From contig JAGNWT010000011.1 in assembly GCA_017985935.1 (NCBI GenBank), positions 1 through 50,085 of the forward strand: 50,085 nucleotides of DNA, written 5' to 3'. Origin of the DNA: Anaerolineales bacterium. Its GTDB lineage: Bacteria > Chloroflexota > Anaerolineae > Anaerolineales > Villigracilaceae. The translations under genes and the position numbers were made by a program. Under the pieces are notes generated by a model, which saw nothing but the letters and a program-made list of their open reading frames with translations, did not search any database and was not told the origin of the DNA. Of the stretch, positions 26,063 through 34,392 are shown one piece after another; the stretch's first letter is position 1, and every line of letters starts with the position of its first letter.

Positions 26063-27838
26063 TTACTCACACAAGATAGCCTTATAAATTTTCGCATCGG
26101 GCAGAGACAATACCACCTGATACCAATCGGCTTTGGACTCTAAAAGAGAGTTATCGAAACTTTGAGGCTCGCCGCCAACATACACGTAAGGGACCTTTCC
26201 ATTACATAGGTCGTTAGAAACCTCAGGCTGGTCAAACTTTAATCCACGAGACTTTAGCACCGTGGCTCTGGATGTGAGCGGCGTGATCCAAATGCCGCCA
26301 TCCAGACCGGGTTGTAATTCCACTCGCTCAGCTGTGGTGATGAATAATTCCTCAGAGGCAATCACGATCTCGGCTTCTTTGGGAAGATTCTCATCCAACC
26401 AATTGATCGCTGTCAGGTCATCACGCCCTACGATCTGGCAGCATTCTGAAGGCGAATATTTATAAACAAATACGGATTGCAGAAGCGCCGCCCCAAACAC
26501 ACATGCCACTGCCAGCCGGGCAACAGCATTCGGGCGGACAGAGACCTTCTTCGCGAAGATGACCAGTCCCGCGAGTCCCAGCCCGCCAAGAACGGACAAG
26601 GGGATATACAAGATCATCTGCACAAACGGACGGTCCAGCAGCACCAATACCGAGTACCCTGGAATCAATCCATTAATTGGGACAAATAATCCCGGCAGGA
26701 GAAGGGCAAGCACAACCAAAATGAAAAAGGATATTTCTGTAAATGCCTGCAATGAAAATACAGCAAGGAACAACACAAGCCCGGAGAGTACCAGATCATT
26801 CCGCAAGTAGGAGCTGAACAATGGCTCCAGAATATCCTTTGAGTTGATCATGCCGATCTCCAGCGCAAGGATCGCAAGCACAAGAATAATCGACATGCGC
26901 TTCGAAGAATCTGAAAGCCGCCTCCAGAACGCAAGCACAAGCAAAGACAGCAGCAAGACCGCATAGACGATCAACATACGCGTATGAACAAACCCTGAGA
27001 TCAAAACTCCCAGAACAAGGATCGGAAAAAGTTTTTTACGCTCCGGCTTGAAAGTCTCATCCCTCCACATCAACCATGCCACACACATGACAAATTGAAC
27101 AAATAACAACCCAAGCAGAGCGGGGTACTTTCCCCAATTGACCGCGTGCCCGGGCATGTGCCACCCAAAGCCGGCCAATAGACTTGTGAAAAGCGCAGCC
27201 GCATTCGATCTTGTTTCCCGCCTGACCATAAAGAAAAGAGAAAATGGAAGAAGAGAGATCATGACCTGACCAAACACCAGCATGGAATCCACAAGGCTGA
27301 CATGAAACCACTCGGAAAAAGAGGCGGTCATCAAGTGATAGCCAATGTGATAATAATTGGTCAGCGGCCACACGCCGCTTAATTCGCCAAAGTATTCGGA
27401 AAAATATCTGGCGATGCGATAATGTTCGGCTGAGTCAAAATAAGAGGGGAGAAACGCTTTCTGCAAAAAAGCGAGGTGAAGGAAAATAGAAACTGCAAAA
27501 AAGAAGATGATCCAATGCCCCCCCGGTGACGCGGTTCTTTCTCCACGCCTCAAGAGCATGAAGAACAGCGCCGCGATCGCGGTCACAAAAACGGCTGTCT
27601 TCGCAAACGCGCCAAACCAATCAAAAAAGACCGCAAACAGGATCACCGCCAGGGCGAATGGCAGGATCGCCCCCGCCGTTCCCAGCGCAAAGAGCTCTAC
27701 TCGAGTCAATCGGTCACCAGCAAGTTTTTGAAACCAACGGAAAATCAATATCTGTCCCCAGATCACCACCAAAAGAAAAGCGGATACCGCCCAGGTGAGA
27801 TCGGACAAAACGTACAGCCCACTCTGCCAGACACTCAT
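26063..27838 (-). CDS. Large polytopic membrane protein, GT-C like
   Basis: 591 residues: about twelve hydrophobic helices up to residue 465, then a hydrophilic C-terminal domain (YSPSECCQIVGRDDLTAINW, then LPKEAEIVIASEELF and EKSDWYQ-like end). An extracytoplasmic loop carries LPSYFDSAEHYRIARYFSEYF, with Asp, Glu and His residues in the place where GT-C proteins bind metal and lipid donor. The sequence is not identified with a named family, but the plan matches the proteins at 8630 and 11508. It is 11 bp after the T/P-tailed hypothetical gene. A Wzy-type polymerase role is possible because a Wzx-type flippase is encoded in the same operon. Confidence 0.6.
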   Translation of the reverse strand: MSVWQSGLYVLSDLTWAVSAFLLVVIWGQILIFRWFQKLAGDRLTRVELFALGTAGAILPFALAVILFAVFFDWFGAFAKTAVFVTAIAALFFMLLRRGERTASPGGHWIIFFFAVSIFLHLAFLQKAFLPSYFDSAEHYRIARYFSEYFGELSGVWPLTNYYHIGYHLMTASFSEWFHVSLVDSMLVFGQVMISLLPFSLFFMVRRETRSNAAALFTSLLAGFGWHMPGHAVNWGKYPALLGLLFVQFVMCVAWLMWRDETFKPERKKLFPILVLGVLISGFVHTRMLIVYAVLLLSLLVLAFWRRLSDSSKRMSIILVLAILALEIGMINSKDILEPLFSSYLRNDLVLSGLVLFLAVFSLQAFTEISFFILVVLALLLPGLFVPINGLIPGYSVLVLLDRPFVQMILYIPLSVLGGLGLAGLVIFAKKVSVRPNAVARLAVACVFGAALLQSVFVYKYSPSECCQIVGRDDLTAINWLDENLPKEAEIVIASEELFITTAERVELQPGLDGGIWITPLTSRATVLKSRGLKFDQPEVSNDLCNGKVPYVYVGGEPQSFDNSLLESKADWYQVVLSLPDAKIYKAILCE

Positions 27839-27849
27839 ATTAATAAAGG

Positions 27850-28410
27850 TTATGGGTACGCGGGTGAAGTGAGGGTGGGAGTTGGCGTTCTGCGGCTTGG
27901 AGTGGGCGAAGGTGTGGAAGTAGCCGGTGTTCCAGTTGCCGTGGGAAGTTCAAAGACCTGCGTAGGCGACAAACGGACAGACTCGAGGATAAAATTTCCA
28001 GCCGCCAGAACCTGTTCATCTTCAATGGAGACCAAACTCACTTCCATTTTCTCCTGAAGCGCGATCGGATCGCCGACACAATACACATTGGTTGGGACTT
28101 CCCCATTCTTATAACATTCATATCGACTGTCAACCGCAGCCCTTTTCACCTGTAAATAAAATTCTGGAAAGTCACGGTCAGGCACGAACAAACTGATCAC
28201 CATGTTCCCTTCAAGGTCACGCCCAAAAGAGAAGATGCACAACCCCTCGGAAACAGCGCCGCAATATCCTATCTTGCTGACGGGCACCGACTCACTGGAT
28301 AGTATGCGATCCAGAACCAGCTGCCCAACCAGCACAAACAAAACCACTAAAGATGCGCAGAGCGCGATCAACTTATAGGACATGCGCACACGCGTTAAAT
28401 AATTAAGCAT
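27850..28410 (-). CDS. Membrane-anchored hypothetical protein with Thr/Pro-rich C-terminal tail
   Basis: 186 residues. One hydrophobic helix near the N-terminus (YKLIALCASLVVLFVLVGQL, about 12-31) anchors an extracytoplasmic domain with four cysteines (GYCG, LCIF, YECY, VYCV), which could form two disulfides. The last 35 residues are rich in Thr, Pro and Ser (PTATGTPATSTPSPTPS), a low-complexity tail typical of exported proteins that are O-glycosylated or span a cell-wall layer. No family recognised. The gene lies 27 bp after a GT4 gene in the wzx operon. TAGAAT 6 nt before ATG 28410 suggests its own leaderless promoter. Confidence 0.65.
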   Translation of the reverse strand: MLNYLTRVRMSYKLIALCASLVVLFVLVGQLVLDRILSSESVPVSKIGYCGAVSEGLCIFSFGRDLEGNMVISLFVPDRDFPEFYLQVKRAAVDSRYECYKNGEVPTNVYCVGDPIALQEKMEVSLVSIEDEQVLAAGNFILESVRLSPTQVFELPTATGTPATSTPSPTPSRRTPTPTLTSPAYP

Positions 28411-28422
28411 TTTGAAATTCTA
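28408..28422 (-). promoter_or_regulatory. Leaderless-type -10 box before the T/P-tailed gene
   Basis: GGTAGAAT on the minus strand, with TAGAAT at 28422 down to 28417, is 6 nt before ATG 28410 and no Shine-Dalgarno lies between. Confidence 0.45.
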
Positions 28423-28437
28423 CCAGAAAGCGCATCC

Positions 28438-29559
28438 CTACCTGGCAAGCACCCGCTCGGCACGCTTTAGCCACGTCAACTGCTCCACATCTTTGCGCGC
28501 CTGAACACCGAGCGCCCGCCTGCCTGCTTCATTCGCAAGCAAAGACTCAATGGATGCCTGCCACCTGTCCAGATCATCGGGCTCGCACATCACCGAGTTG
28601 CCCTCACTCAACACTTCACGAATGGATGGCAGATCAGCAGAGATGATGGCGCGCCCCGAAGCCATGTACTCGAACATCTTCATGGGGTTGATGACCTCGG
28701 CAATGTCCTGCCCGCTGCTGGCAGAGATCGAACGCGAATACGGCATAAGCAGAATATCTGACGCAGCCTGATACAGCGGAATACTTTCATGCTTCACAAA
28801 ACCTGTCATCGTCACGTTGGTCATGTTCGCGTCAGCTAATTTTCCGCGCCAAAACGCCACCAGGTCTGGCGTGCCGCCCACCCACAAAAAATTCACACGC
28901 GGCATTCGCCTCGCAAGCTCAAAGAGCAGATCCGCGCCGCGCCCGGGGTAGATGTGCCCCGTAAAGCCAACCGTTAAACCTTTCGGAAGATCTAGTTGAT
29001 GTCGTGCTTCATGCGGATTCGGCAGGCTGGCATATTTCTCCAACTCCACACCGTTCGGCGCGACAAGCACCGCGTCATCCTTAAACTGAAGTTTGGCCGA
29101 GCGTTCTAAAGCATTTCTCAACGCCGACGTGGTGACCGTCATTATTTTTTTCCCCTTTGCTTTCCAGAATTGACGCATCCACCACGCGCCCATTTTGCCG
29201 GAGACATCCGCGTGCATCTCCAACACCACAGGGAAACCGAGCCACAACCCAACAACAGCCGATTGCGGCAGCCAGGTATAGATCAAGTCTGGTTTAAATC
29301 TGCCCGCGGCACGCTGGGCATGGAAGATAAAGTCGAAGCGTTTGAACTGCCGAATGGACGGGAGCAGGTTCAGGTCGGGAACGAGCCGCAAACCATAATG
29401 CGCGGCAAGAGTCTCGCGAGAAACGGTTTCCGTCTCGCGCGGGGCGAACAGCTTAATCTCATTCCCCAATTGCATGAGCGCTTGAACGACCTTCATCGCC
29501 TGGATCGAGTTGGCGGTCAGTGAAGGGATGCGGGAGTTGGTGATGACAGCAATTCTCAT
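28438..29559 (-). CDS. GT4 family glycosyltransferase
   Basis: 373 residues starting MRIAVITNSRIPSLTANSIQ. GT-B architecture: VVLEMHADVSG and VTTSALRNAL close the acceptor half, GLTVGFTGHIYPGRGADLLFELA opens the donor half, and NPMKMFEYMASGRAIISADL takes the place of the usual E-x7-E loop, as in GT4 members with a PxKxFEYMA motif. Such enzymes add sugars to lipid-linked repeat units in O-antigen and EPS loci. The start codon overlaps the wzx stop by 4 nt (29556-29559), so they are co-translated. Sugar specificity cannot be read from the sequence. Confidence 0.85.
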   Translation of the reverse strand: MRIAVITNSRIPSLTANSIQAMKVVQALMQLGNEIKLFAPRETETVSRETLAAHYGLRLVPDLNLLPSIRQFKRFDFIFHAQRAAGRFKPDLIYTWLPQSAVVGLWLGFPVVLEMHADVSGKMGAWWMRQFWKAKGKKIMTVTTSALRNALERSAKLQFKDDAVLVAPNGVELEKYASLPNPHEARHQLDLPKGLTVGFTGHIYPGRGADLLFELARRMPRVNFLWVGGTPDLVAFWRGKLADANMTNVTMTGFVKHESIPLYQAASDILLMPYSRSISASSGQDIAEVINPMKMFEYMASGRAIISADLPSIREVLSEGNSVMCEPDDLDRWQASIESLLANEAGRRALGVQARKDVEQLTWLKRAERVLAR

Positions 29560-30866
29560 TTAATTTCCTTTACTCCGCGCAGCGCCATCACGCCCACTGA
29601 AGCAATGTAATAGAACGAAAGCAACGCGCCTGCCGCCACCATGCCATATTGCGGAACCAGCCAAAACGCAAGCGTTACCTTGATCAGCCCGACGATCAAA
29701 GTGACCCAGATCGGAAACTCTGGCAGGCCAAGTGAAAGCAACAGCGGACGATTCCAAAAGAGTGTGTAATTGAAAGCCAGCCCAACCAGTAAAGCCAGCA
29801 TGGTGGGATACGCCACGGCAAATTCCTGGCGGCCTGTGAAAAGGATCAATGCAAATTTCCCAAGGAAGATAAAGCCCAGCGCAGCCGCGGCATTGATGGC
29901 AAAAGACAAGGTTGTGACCTTGCGCAGGAAACTCCGCAAAGGCGCCCATGCTTTTTGCACAACGAGACGGTTGATCTCCGGGTAGGTGGCGGCAATGAGC
30001 GGGTCGGCAGGCACTGAAAGAAAACTAACGAGCGAGTATGCCGCCTTGTAATATCCCACCGCTTCGGTGGAAAGGAAAAGACCAACCCACAAAGGCTCGC
30101 TCTCGCGAAAGATCTTGATGATGGTCGCGCTGATATTGGAACTGACCGCAAAACGGATCAGATCGCGCGACTCGCTCAGGTTCATCGCAGGCGCGGTTTT
30201 CCAATCTGCGCCAAGCTCGCGCTGCAATTGCCTCCGTCCCATCCAATACAACCCAAGCCCGGGAATCACTTTGCTCACAAGGTACGCCGTGAGCACAACC
30301 CATAACGGGTTGGGAAGAAAAAATGCAGAGATCACGATCAAAAGCGAGGCAACACTTTGGATCAAATTGATCGTTCCCTGCTGACGGATCTTCCCTGTCA
30401 CCTGCAAGATGCCAAGGGATGTTTCTGTGTTGAAGTTTGCAAGCAGCCCAACTGAAAAAACAATGTACAGAAGTGTGGCGTCTGTGGATTTGGTAAAGGT
30501 CTGCGACGCCCAAGCGGATGAAGCCAACACTACCAAAAAGGCGATCACGGAAACCACGGCTTCAGCAAGAGCGGCGGTCTTGATGAGCGCCGATGCTTTT
30601 TGCCTGTCTCCCTTTTCAAGATACTCGCCCCCGTAACGCACGACCAACTCTCCCATTCGAAAAGAAAGCAGGCTGTTGACCGTGGATGTGTAACTCATGA
30701 CCAATGCGATCAACCCCGACCCCGATGCGCCCAGCAGCCGAAAAGACAAGGCACTCATGACAACACTCAACCCCAGACTGATCGTGTTGCTGGTGAAGAG
30801 GTGCACGCTCGAGCGGATCACTCTGCCGAACAGCGGATCATCTTTGAATTTCGAAAGCAGGGACAT
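29556..30866 (-). CDS. wzx: Polysaccharide flippase, Wzx/MOP family
   Basis: 436 residues from ATG 30866 (MSLLSKFKDDPLFGRV), with about 12-14 hydrophobic helices. SSVHLFTSNTISLGLSVVMSAL at the N-terminus, LLGASGSGLIALVMSYTSTV (the helix-1/2 loop with the conserved LGASG-type turn), and SVPADPLIAATYPEINRL mid-protein are typical of the polysaccharide-biosynthesis flippase family that moves undecaprenyl-linked repeat units across the membrane. A longer frame to 30917 begins with non-family residues; TACAAT 7 nt before ATG 30866 supports the shorter start. Its presence next to wzm/wzt means the locus encodes two alternative export principles. Confidence 0.85.
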   Translation of the reverse strand: MSLLSKFKDDPLFGRVIRSSVHLFTSNTISLGLSVVMSALSFRLLGASGSGLIALVMSYTSTVNSLLSFRMGELVVRYGGEYLEKGDRQKASALIKTAALAEAVVSVIAFLVVLASSAWASQTFTKSTDATLLYIVFSVGLLANFNTETSLGILQVTGKIRQQGTINLIQSVASLLIVISAFFLPNPLWVVLTAYLVSKVIPGLGLYWMGRRQLQRELGADWKTAPAMNLSESRDLIRFAVSSNISATIIKIFRESEPLWVGLFLSTEAVGYYKAAYSLVSFLSVPADPLIAATYPEINRLVVQKAWAPLRSFLRKVTTLSFAINAAAALGFIFLGKFALILFTGRQEFAVAYPTMLALLVGLAFNYTLFWNRPLLLSLGLPEFPIWVTLIVGLIKVTLAFWLVPQYGMVAAGALLSFYYIASVGVMALRGVKEIK

Positions 30867-30879
30867 AAGAGATATTGTA
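30864..30879 (-). promoter_or_regulatory. Leaderless-type -10 box before wzx
   Basis: TACAAT on the minus strand (30879 down to 30874) is 7 nt before ATG 30866. No Shine-Dalgarno is present, so transcription probably begins at or just before the start codon. Confidence 0.5.
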
Positions 30880-31007
30880 CACAAAAGCATCAACCATGGA
30901 GAGCACAAAGTCCACACTGAACACCGTAGTTCATCTGCTTTGTTCCACTGGAAGATCTTTCCTCACCCTCGCGAAGCACCCTATGAGCAAGCCATATACA
31001 TGGTCTG

Positions 31008-31042
31008 GCTGACTACAAGTCCGCTGCCCTCGGTAACGAGGG
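31008..31042. repeat. Tandem small hairpins, GCTGACTACAAGTCCGC element
   Basis: The imperfect palindrome GCTGACT-ACA-AGTCCGC (31008-31024, 6 of 7 pairs) is followed by a perfect hairpin CCCTCG-GTAA-CGAGGG (31027-31042). These fill the 220-bp gap between wzx and the AT-rich gene. They look like the remnant of a dispersed palindromic repeat; the rest of the gap shows nothing recognisable. Confidence 0.45.
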
Positions 31043-31086
31043 ACGTGCATCCGAATCGTTTTCTCGTTGGGGCTATTTCAGATTAT

Positions 31087-31848
31087 TTATTTTGTGGGTA
31101 TCCAAAACTCTTTATTACGATATTCGTTAGAAATGTTTTTATCCCAATAATCGACCCGCCATTCATATCGTCCCAAGTCCTCGGGCCACAAAGCAACAAA
31201 AATGCTGCATTCGTTATTCCAAGACTGACGGATTTTCTTTCCACCAAGCACTTCTGCCTTTTGTAATGCATCTTCTGCGGTAACAGTTACCTCGCTCAAA
31301 TTTATTGCCTTCCACCCAAAAAGAGGGCGGCGGTAATCAGTACTACTCCCCCATGCAACATATCCATTTTCAGGGTCCATGAGAATACTGCGCGCAGAAT
31401 ATTTTTTATTATTTGATATGTCCTGCTGAAAGAATAAAATTTCTCCACTTGAAAACCCATCTGGGGTGTTGCACTCTGTGTAATAATCCATTTTATAAAG
31501 GCGCCAATCATTTGCAGACTCATTCCATACGATATTAAAAATGCCTGTTGCTAAATTTGTAAAATCCTTTTGCCTCCATTCAACTGAAGTCACAAACTCT
31601 GGATTATCAGGAAGTCCCGATTTGAATTCAAATACACCTTGATTATCAGAATTAAGGGATGAGAGTATGGTTGTTGGATCAATTAGTGAACTCTCAATTA
31701 CATTAAATGAGCCAATACTTCCAGGAGCATCCGTTCTCCAATTGTTTTCATTTATTATGCCAACAATAATGGCACCAAGATAAATAACAAATATTAATAT
31801 TGGCACACCAAGCATCAATAGCGACAATTGCAATATTCGTTTTTTCAT
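31087..31848 (-). CDS. AT-rich orphan membrane-anchored protein
   Basis: 253 residues from ATG 31848 (MKKRILQLSLLML), chosen because GAGG lies about 6 nt upstream; ATG 31860 is possible but its GGAG is too close. One N-terminal helix (about 5-31) anchors an extracytoplasmic domain rich in Trp, Asn and Asp: SVEWRQKDF, FGWKAINLSEVTVTAEDALQ and YEWRVDYWDK. The section with VTVTAEDALQKAEVLGGKKI recalls the helix of PepSY-like domains but is too short to call. Base and codon use (AAT, AAA, ATT, GAA) is clearly more AT-rich than the neighbours, which points to recent acquisition. It stands alone between the wzx operon and the epimerase gene. Confidence 0.6.
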   Translation of the reverse strand: MKKRILQLSLLMLGVPILIFVIYLGAIIVGIINENNWRTDAPGSIGSFNVIESSLIDPTTILSSLNSDNQGVFEFKSGLPDNPEFVTSVEWRQKDFTNLATGIFNIVWNESANDWRLYKMDYYTECNTPDGFSSGEILFFQQDISNNKKYSARSILMDPENGYVAWGSSTDYRRPLFGWKAINLSEVTVTAEDALQKAEVLGGKKIRQSWNNECSIFVALWPEDLGRYEWRVDYWDKNISNEYRNKEFWIPTK

Positions 31849-31946
31849 TTTCGACCTCATGACTCCAGGGGTAGTAATAGTTCATTTCTGACCCATAAGA
31901 AACTCTTCAAATGGAATTCACCGTGATTGATGGGGTAAAGATATAA

Positions 31947-31979
31947 AGGCATCCGAGTTCTTTGAGAACTCGGATGCCT
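31947..31979 (-). terminator. Perfect 15-bp hairpin terminator
   Basis: AGGCATCCGAGTTCT (31947-31961) and its exact reverse complement (31965-31979) enclose a 3-nt loop TTG. On the minus strand the stem is followed by TTTATATCTTT, weakly T-rich. It starts 6 bp after the stop of the UDP-sugar epimerase gene and ends that two-gene unit. Confidence 0.85.
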
Positions 31980-31985
31980 AATCGG

Positions 31986-32966
31986 TCACGGCGTCAGAAT
32001 GTCCTTTGCCCAGCTTCTTTCCGCTTTGTACCATTCGATCAAATTGCCGATCCCCTGCCGCAAGTTGACCTGCGGATTCCAGCCGAGCATTTCACGCGCC
32101 TTGGTGACATTGGCTTGATTCATGAACATATCCGCCAGGTTGGGCGGACCATATTTAATATCCGCCTTTTTACCGGTCAGGTCTTCCACCAATTCCACGA
32201 GACCATTAATGGAAATGACCTCATGCCCGCCAAGGTTGATGACCTGATACCCAAGCGGTTTGAGGGCGGCGATCGTCCCGCGTGCAATGTCGTCCACGTA
32301 GGTGAATCCGCGCGACTGCTTGCCATCGCCATTGATGCGGATCGGCTCTCCTTCCATGATCCACTTCACGAAGCGGAAGATGGCCAGGTCTGGTCTGCCC
32401 GCGGGACCATAGACAGTGAAATATCGAACGACGGTCACATCAATATCATGCAGGTGATGATAGGAATGGGTCAGCGCTTCCGCGCCTTTTTTGCTCGCGG
32501 CGTAGGGCTGCATCGGCTCGCTGCTGGACGCGGTTTCGGGCGTCGGATATTCGGGATTCTCGCCGTAGATGCTTGAGGTGGAGGCGAGAATGAATTTTTT
32601 GCAGCCGAACTGACGGCAGACTTCCAGCATGTTCAAGGTGCCGGTAACGTTCGATTCGACAAACACCCAGGGATTATCCACGCTGAAACGCACGCCCGCC
32701 CGCGCGGCGAGGTTGATCACGCCGTCGAACTGGCGGCTGGTGATCGCCGCCTGACGATGAAGGATGCCCTTGTCAGAAATATCATCACGGACGAACTCAA
32801 ACCCCTGCATCGCCTGTAATTTTTTCAAGCGATATTCCTTGATGCGCGGGTCGTACGCATCGTTCATGTTGTCGATACCGACAACGGTATGTCCCTGATC
32901 GAGCAGCATGGTGGAAGTCCGTGCACCGATAAATCCCGCCGCGCCTGTTACCAAATAGTGTCCCAT
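31986..32966 (-). CDS. UDP-glucuronate-type 4-epimerase (extended SDR)
   Basis: 326 residues. NAD motif GAAGFIG at 8-14, followed by VVGIDNMNDAYDPRIKEYRLKKL (about 28-50), the segment characteristic of UDP-glucuronate 4-epimerases such as CapI/LspL. Catalytic Ser/Thr lie in ASTSSIYGE (about 128-136) and Y155/K159 in PYAASKKG. The enzyme would turn UDP-GlcA into UDP-GalA (or the N-acetyl equivalents). GGAG lies 7 nt before ATG 32966. It follows the nucleotide-sugar dehydrogenase in one unit, which probably supplies its substrate. The 84-bp gap between them forms a hairpin. Confidence 0.85.
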   Translation of the reverse strand: MGHYLVTGAAGFIGARTSTMLLDQGHTVVGIDNMNDAYDPRIKEYRLKKLQAMQGFEFVRDDISDKGILHRQAAITSRQFDGVINLAARAGVRFSVDNPWVFVESNVTGTLNMLEVCRQFGCKKFILASTSSIYGENPEYPTPETASSSEPMQPYAASKKGAEALTHSYHHLHDIDVTVVRYFTVYGPAGRPDLAIFRFVKWIMEGEPIRINGDGKQSRGFTYVDDIARGTIAALKPLGYQVINLGGHEVISINGLVELVEDLTGKKADIKYGPPNLADMFMNQANVTKAREMLGWNPQVNLRQGIGNLIEWYKAERSWAKDILTP

Positions 32967-32991
32967 GATTTTCTCCGTTTAAATAAAGTTT

Positions 32992-33043
32992 CGGGGCGCC
33001 GAGCCTGTCCCGTGTCCGTGACACATGGAAGGACGGCACCCCG
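32992..33043. repeat. Intercistronic hairpin between dehydrogenase and epimerase genes
   Basis: Outer arms CGGGGCGCC (32992-33000) and GGCACCCCG (33035-33043) pair at 8 of 9 positions. GTCC/GGAC (33007-33010, 33031-33034) and GTGTC/GACAC (33012-33016, 33020-33024) pair inside. No T run follows. It may tune relative expression or mRNA stability of the two genes. Confidence 0.6.
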
Positions 33044-33050
33044 ACCCAGA

Positions 33051-34373
33051 TTAAAGTCTTTCCACGTTGCTGGCTTTCTTTCCGAGCTTGCCTGTCGCGT
33101 TGCGGGAGTCAAAAACGAATTTCGCAGATTCGACGATCGCCTTGTAATCATACTGCTTGTGGTTGGTCACGATCACCACGGCATCCGCTTCCTTGACCGA
33201 TTTCATCACATCGCTGACGCTGTCCATCTTCCAGCCATCGTATTCATGGTGGATGTGGGGAATGTATGGGTCGTGATATTCGACATCCGCGCCCTTCTGC
33301 TTGAGCAGCCCGATCACATCCAGGGCGGGCGATTCGCGCACATCGTCAATATCGGGTTTATACGCCGCGCCAAGCACCAGCACCTTTGAGCCCTTAAGCG
33401 ACTTGCCATGATCGTTCAACCCTTCCATCACACGGCTGACCACGTAACGGGGCATATTGGTATTGATCTCGGAGGCCAGTTCGATGAAACGAGCGTTGTA
33501 ATGGAAGGACTTCATCTTCCATGAAAGATACAGCGGGTCGATCGGAATGCAGTGACCGCCCAATCCCGGACCGGGTGTGAATTTCATAAACCCGAAAGGT
33601 TTGGTAGCCGCCGCATCGATCACTTCCCACACATCCACGCCGAGGCGTTCGCACATGATCGCCAACTCATTGACCAGACCGATGTTGATCATGCGGAATG
33701 TATTCTCAAGCAGCTTGGACATCTCCGCCGCTTCTGCCGTGGAAACGTGATGCACGATATTGATTGCGCCTTCGTACCAGGCTGTTGCCACTTCGCCGCA
33801 GGCTTCGGTGATCCCGCCCATGACCTTGGGAGTGTTGATGGTGGTAAAGTCTTCACGTCCGGGGTCCACACGCTCTGGAGAGAAAGCAAGGAACCAATCC
33901 TCACCCGCCACCAACCCGTGGTCGGCGCCAAGTTTTGGCAAGAGCAGTTCACGGGTCGTGCCGGGGTATGTGGTGGACTCCAAAACGACCACCATGCCCT
34001 TGTGCATATACTTGGATAGTTGTTCTGTGGCAGAGATGATAAAGGACATATCCGGATCGCCCGTCTGGCGCAGCGGGGTCGGCACGCAAATGCTGACCGC
34101 ATCCATATCCTTCAGCACCGAAAAATCAGTGGTGGCTGTAAATTTTCCATCCTTCACCAGTTTGGATACCGCCTCTGTTTTCACATCGGGGATGTAGGAA
34201 ACTCCCTTCTTCAGCGCATCGATCTTACGCTGGTCGGGATCCACACCCGTTACATGGAAGCCCGCTTCTCCAAAAACCACAGCGAGCGGCAGTCCCACGT
34301 ATCCAAGCCCCAGAATGGCTATGTTCGCAGTTTTATCACGCAGTTTCTTGATCAATAATTCTTTCGTAGACAT
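33051..34373 (-). CDS. Nucleotide-sugar 6-dehydrogenase (WbpA/UDP-glucose dehydrogenase family)
   Basis: 440 residues. The NAD-binding motif GLGYVGLPLA is at 22-31; the catalytic cysteine C275 lies in GLGGHCIPIDPLYLSWK, and the segment with AEMSKLLENTFR holds the conserved Lys/Asn. The sequence after the cysteine (FIELASEINTNMPRYVV) and PTPLRQTGDPDMSF are typical of the WbpA-type UDP-N-acetylglucosamine dehydrogenases; a UDP-glucose substrate is also possible. It oxidises the C6 alcohol to a carboxylate using two NAD, giving a UDP-uronate for the epimerase encoded next. AGGAG 5 nt before ATG 34373 is a clear ribosome site. Confidence 0.88.
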   Translation of the reverse strand: MSTKELLIKKLRDKTANIAILGLGYVGLPLAVVFGEAGFHVTGVDPDQRKIDALKKGVSYIPDVKTEAVSKLVKDGKFTATTDFSVLKDMDAVSICVPTPLRQTGDPDMSFIISATEQLSKYMHKGMVVVLESTTYPGTTRELLLPKLGADHGLVAGEDWFLAFSPERVDPGREDFTTINTPKVMGGITEACGEVATAWYEGAINIVHHVSTAEAAEMSKLLENTFRMINIGLVNELAIMCERLGVDVWEVIDAAATKPFGFMKFTPGPGLGGHCIPIDPLYLSWKMKSFHYNARFIELASEINTNMPRYVVSRVMEGLNDHGKSLKGSKVLVLGAAYKPDIDDVRESPALDVIGLLKQKGADVEYHDPYIPHIHHEYDGWKMDSVSDVMKSVKEADAVVIVTNHKQYDYKAIVESAKFVFDSRNATGKLGKKASNVERL

Positions 34374-34392
34374 TTTTCTCCTAACAGATTAC

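Noticed and set aside
30697..31266. 189-codon plus-strand frame across the wzx start and the orphan gene end
   Set aside because: It overlaps two better-supported minus-strand features, including the wzx start region, and has no coding features of its own.
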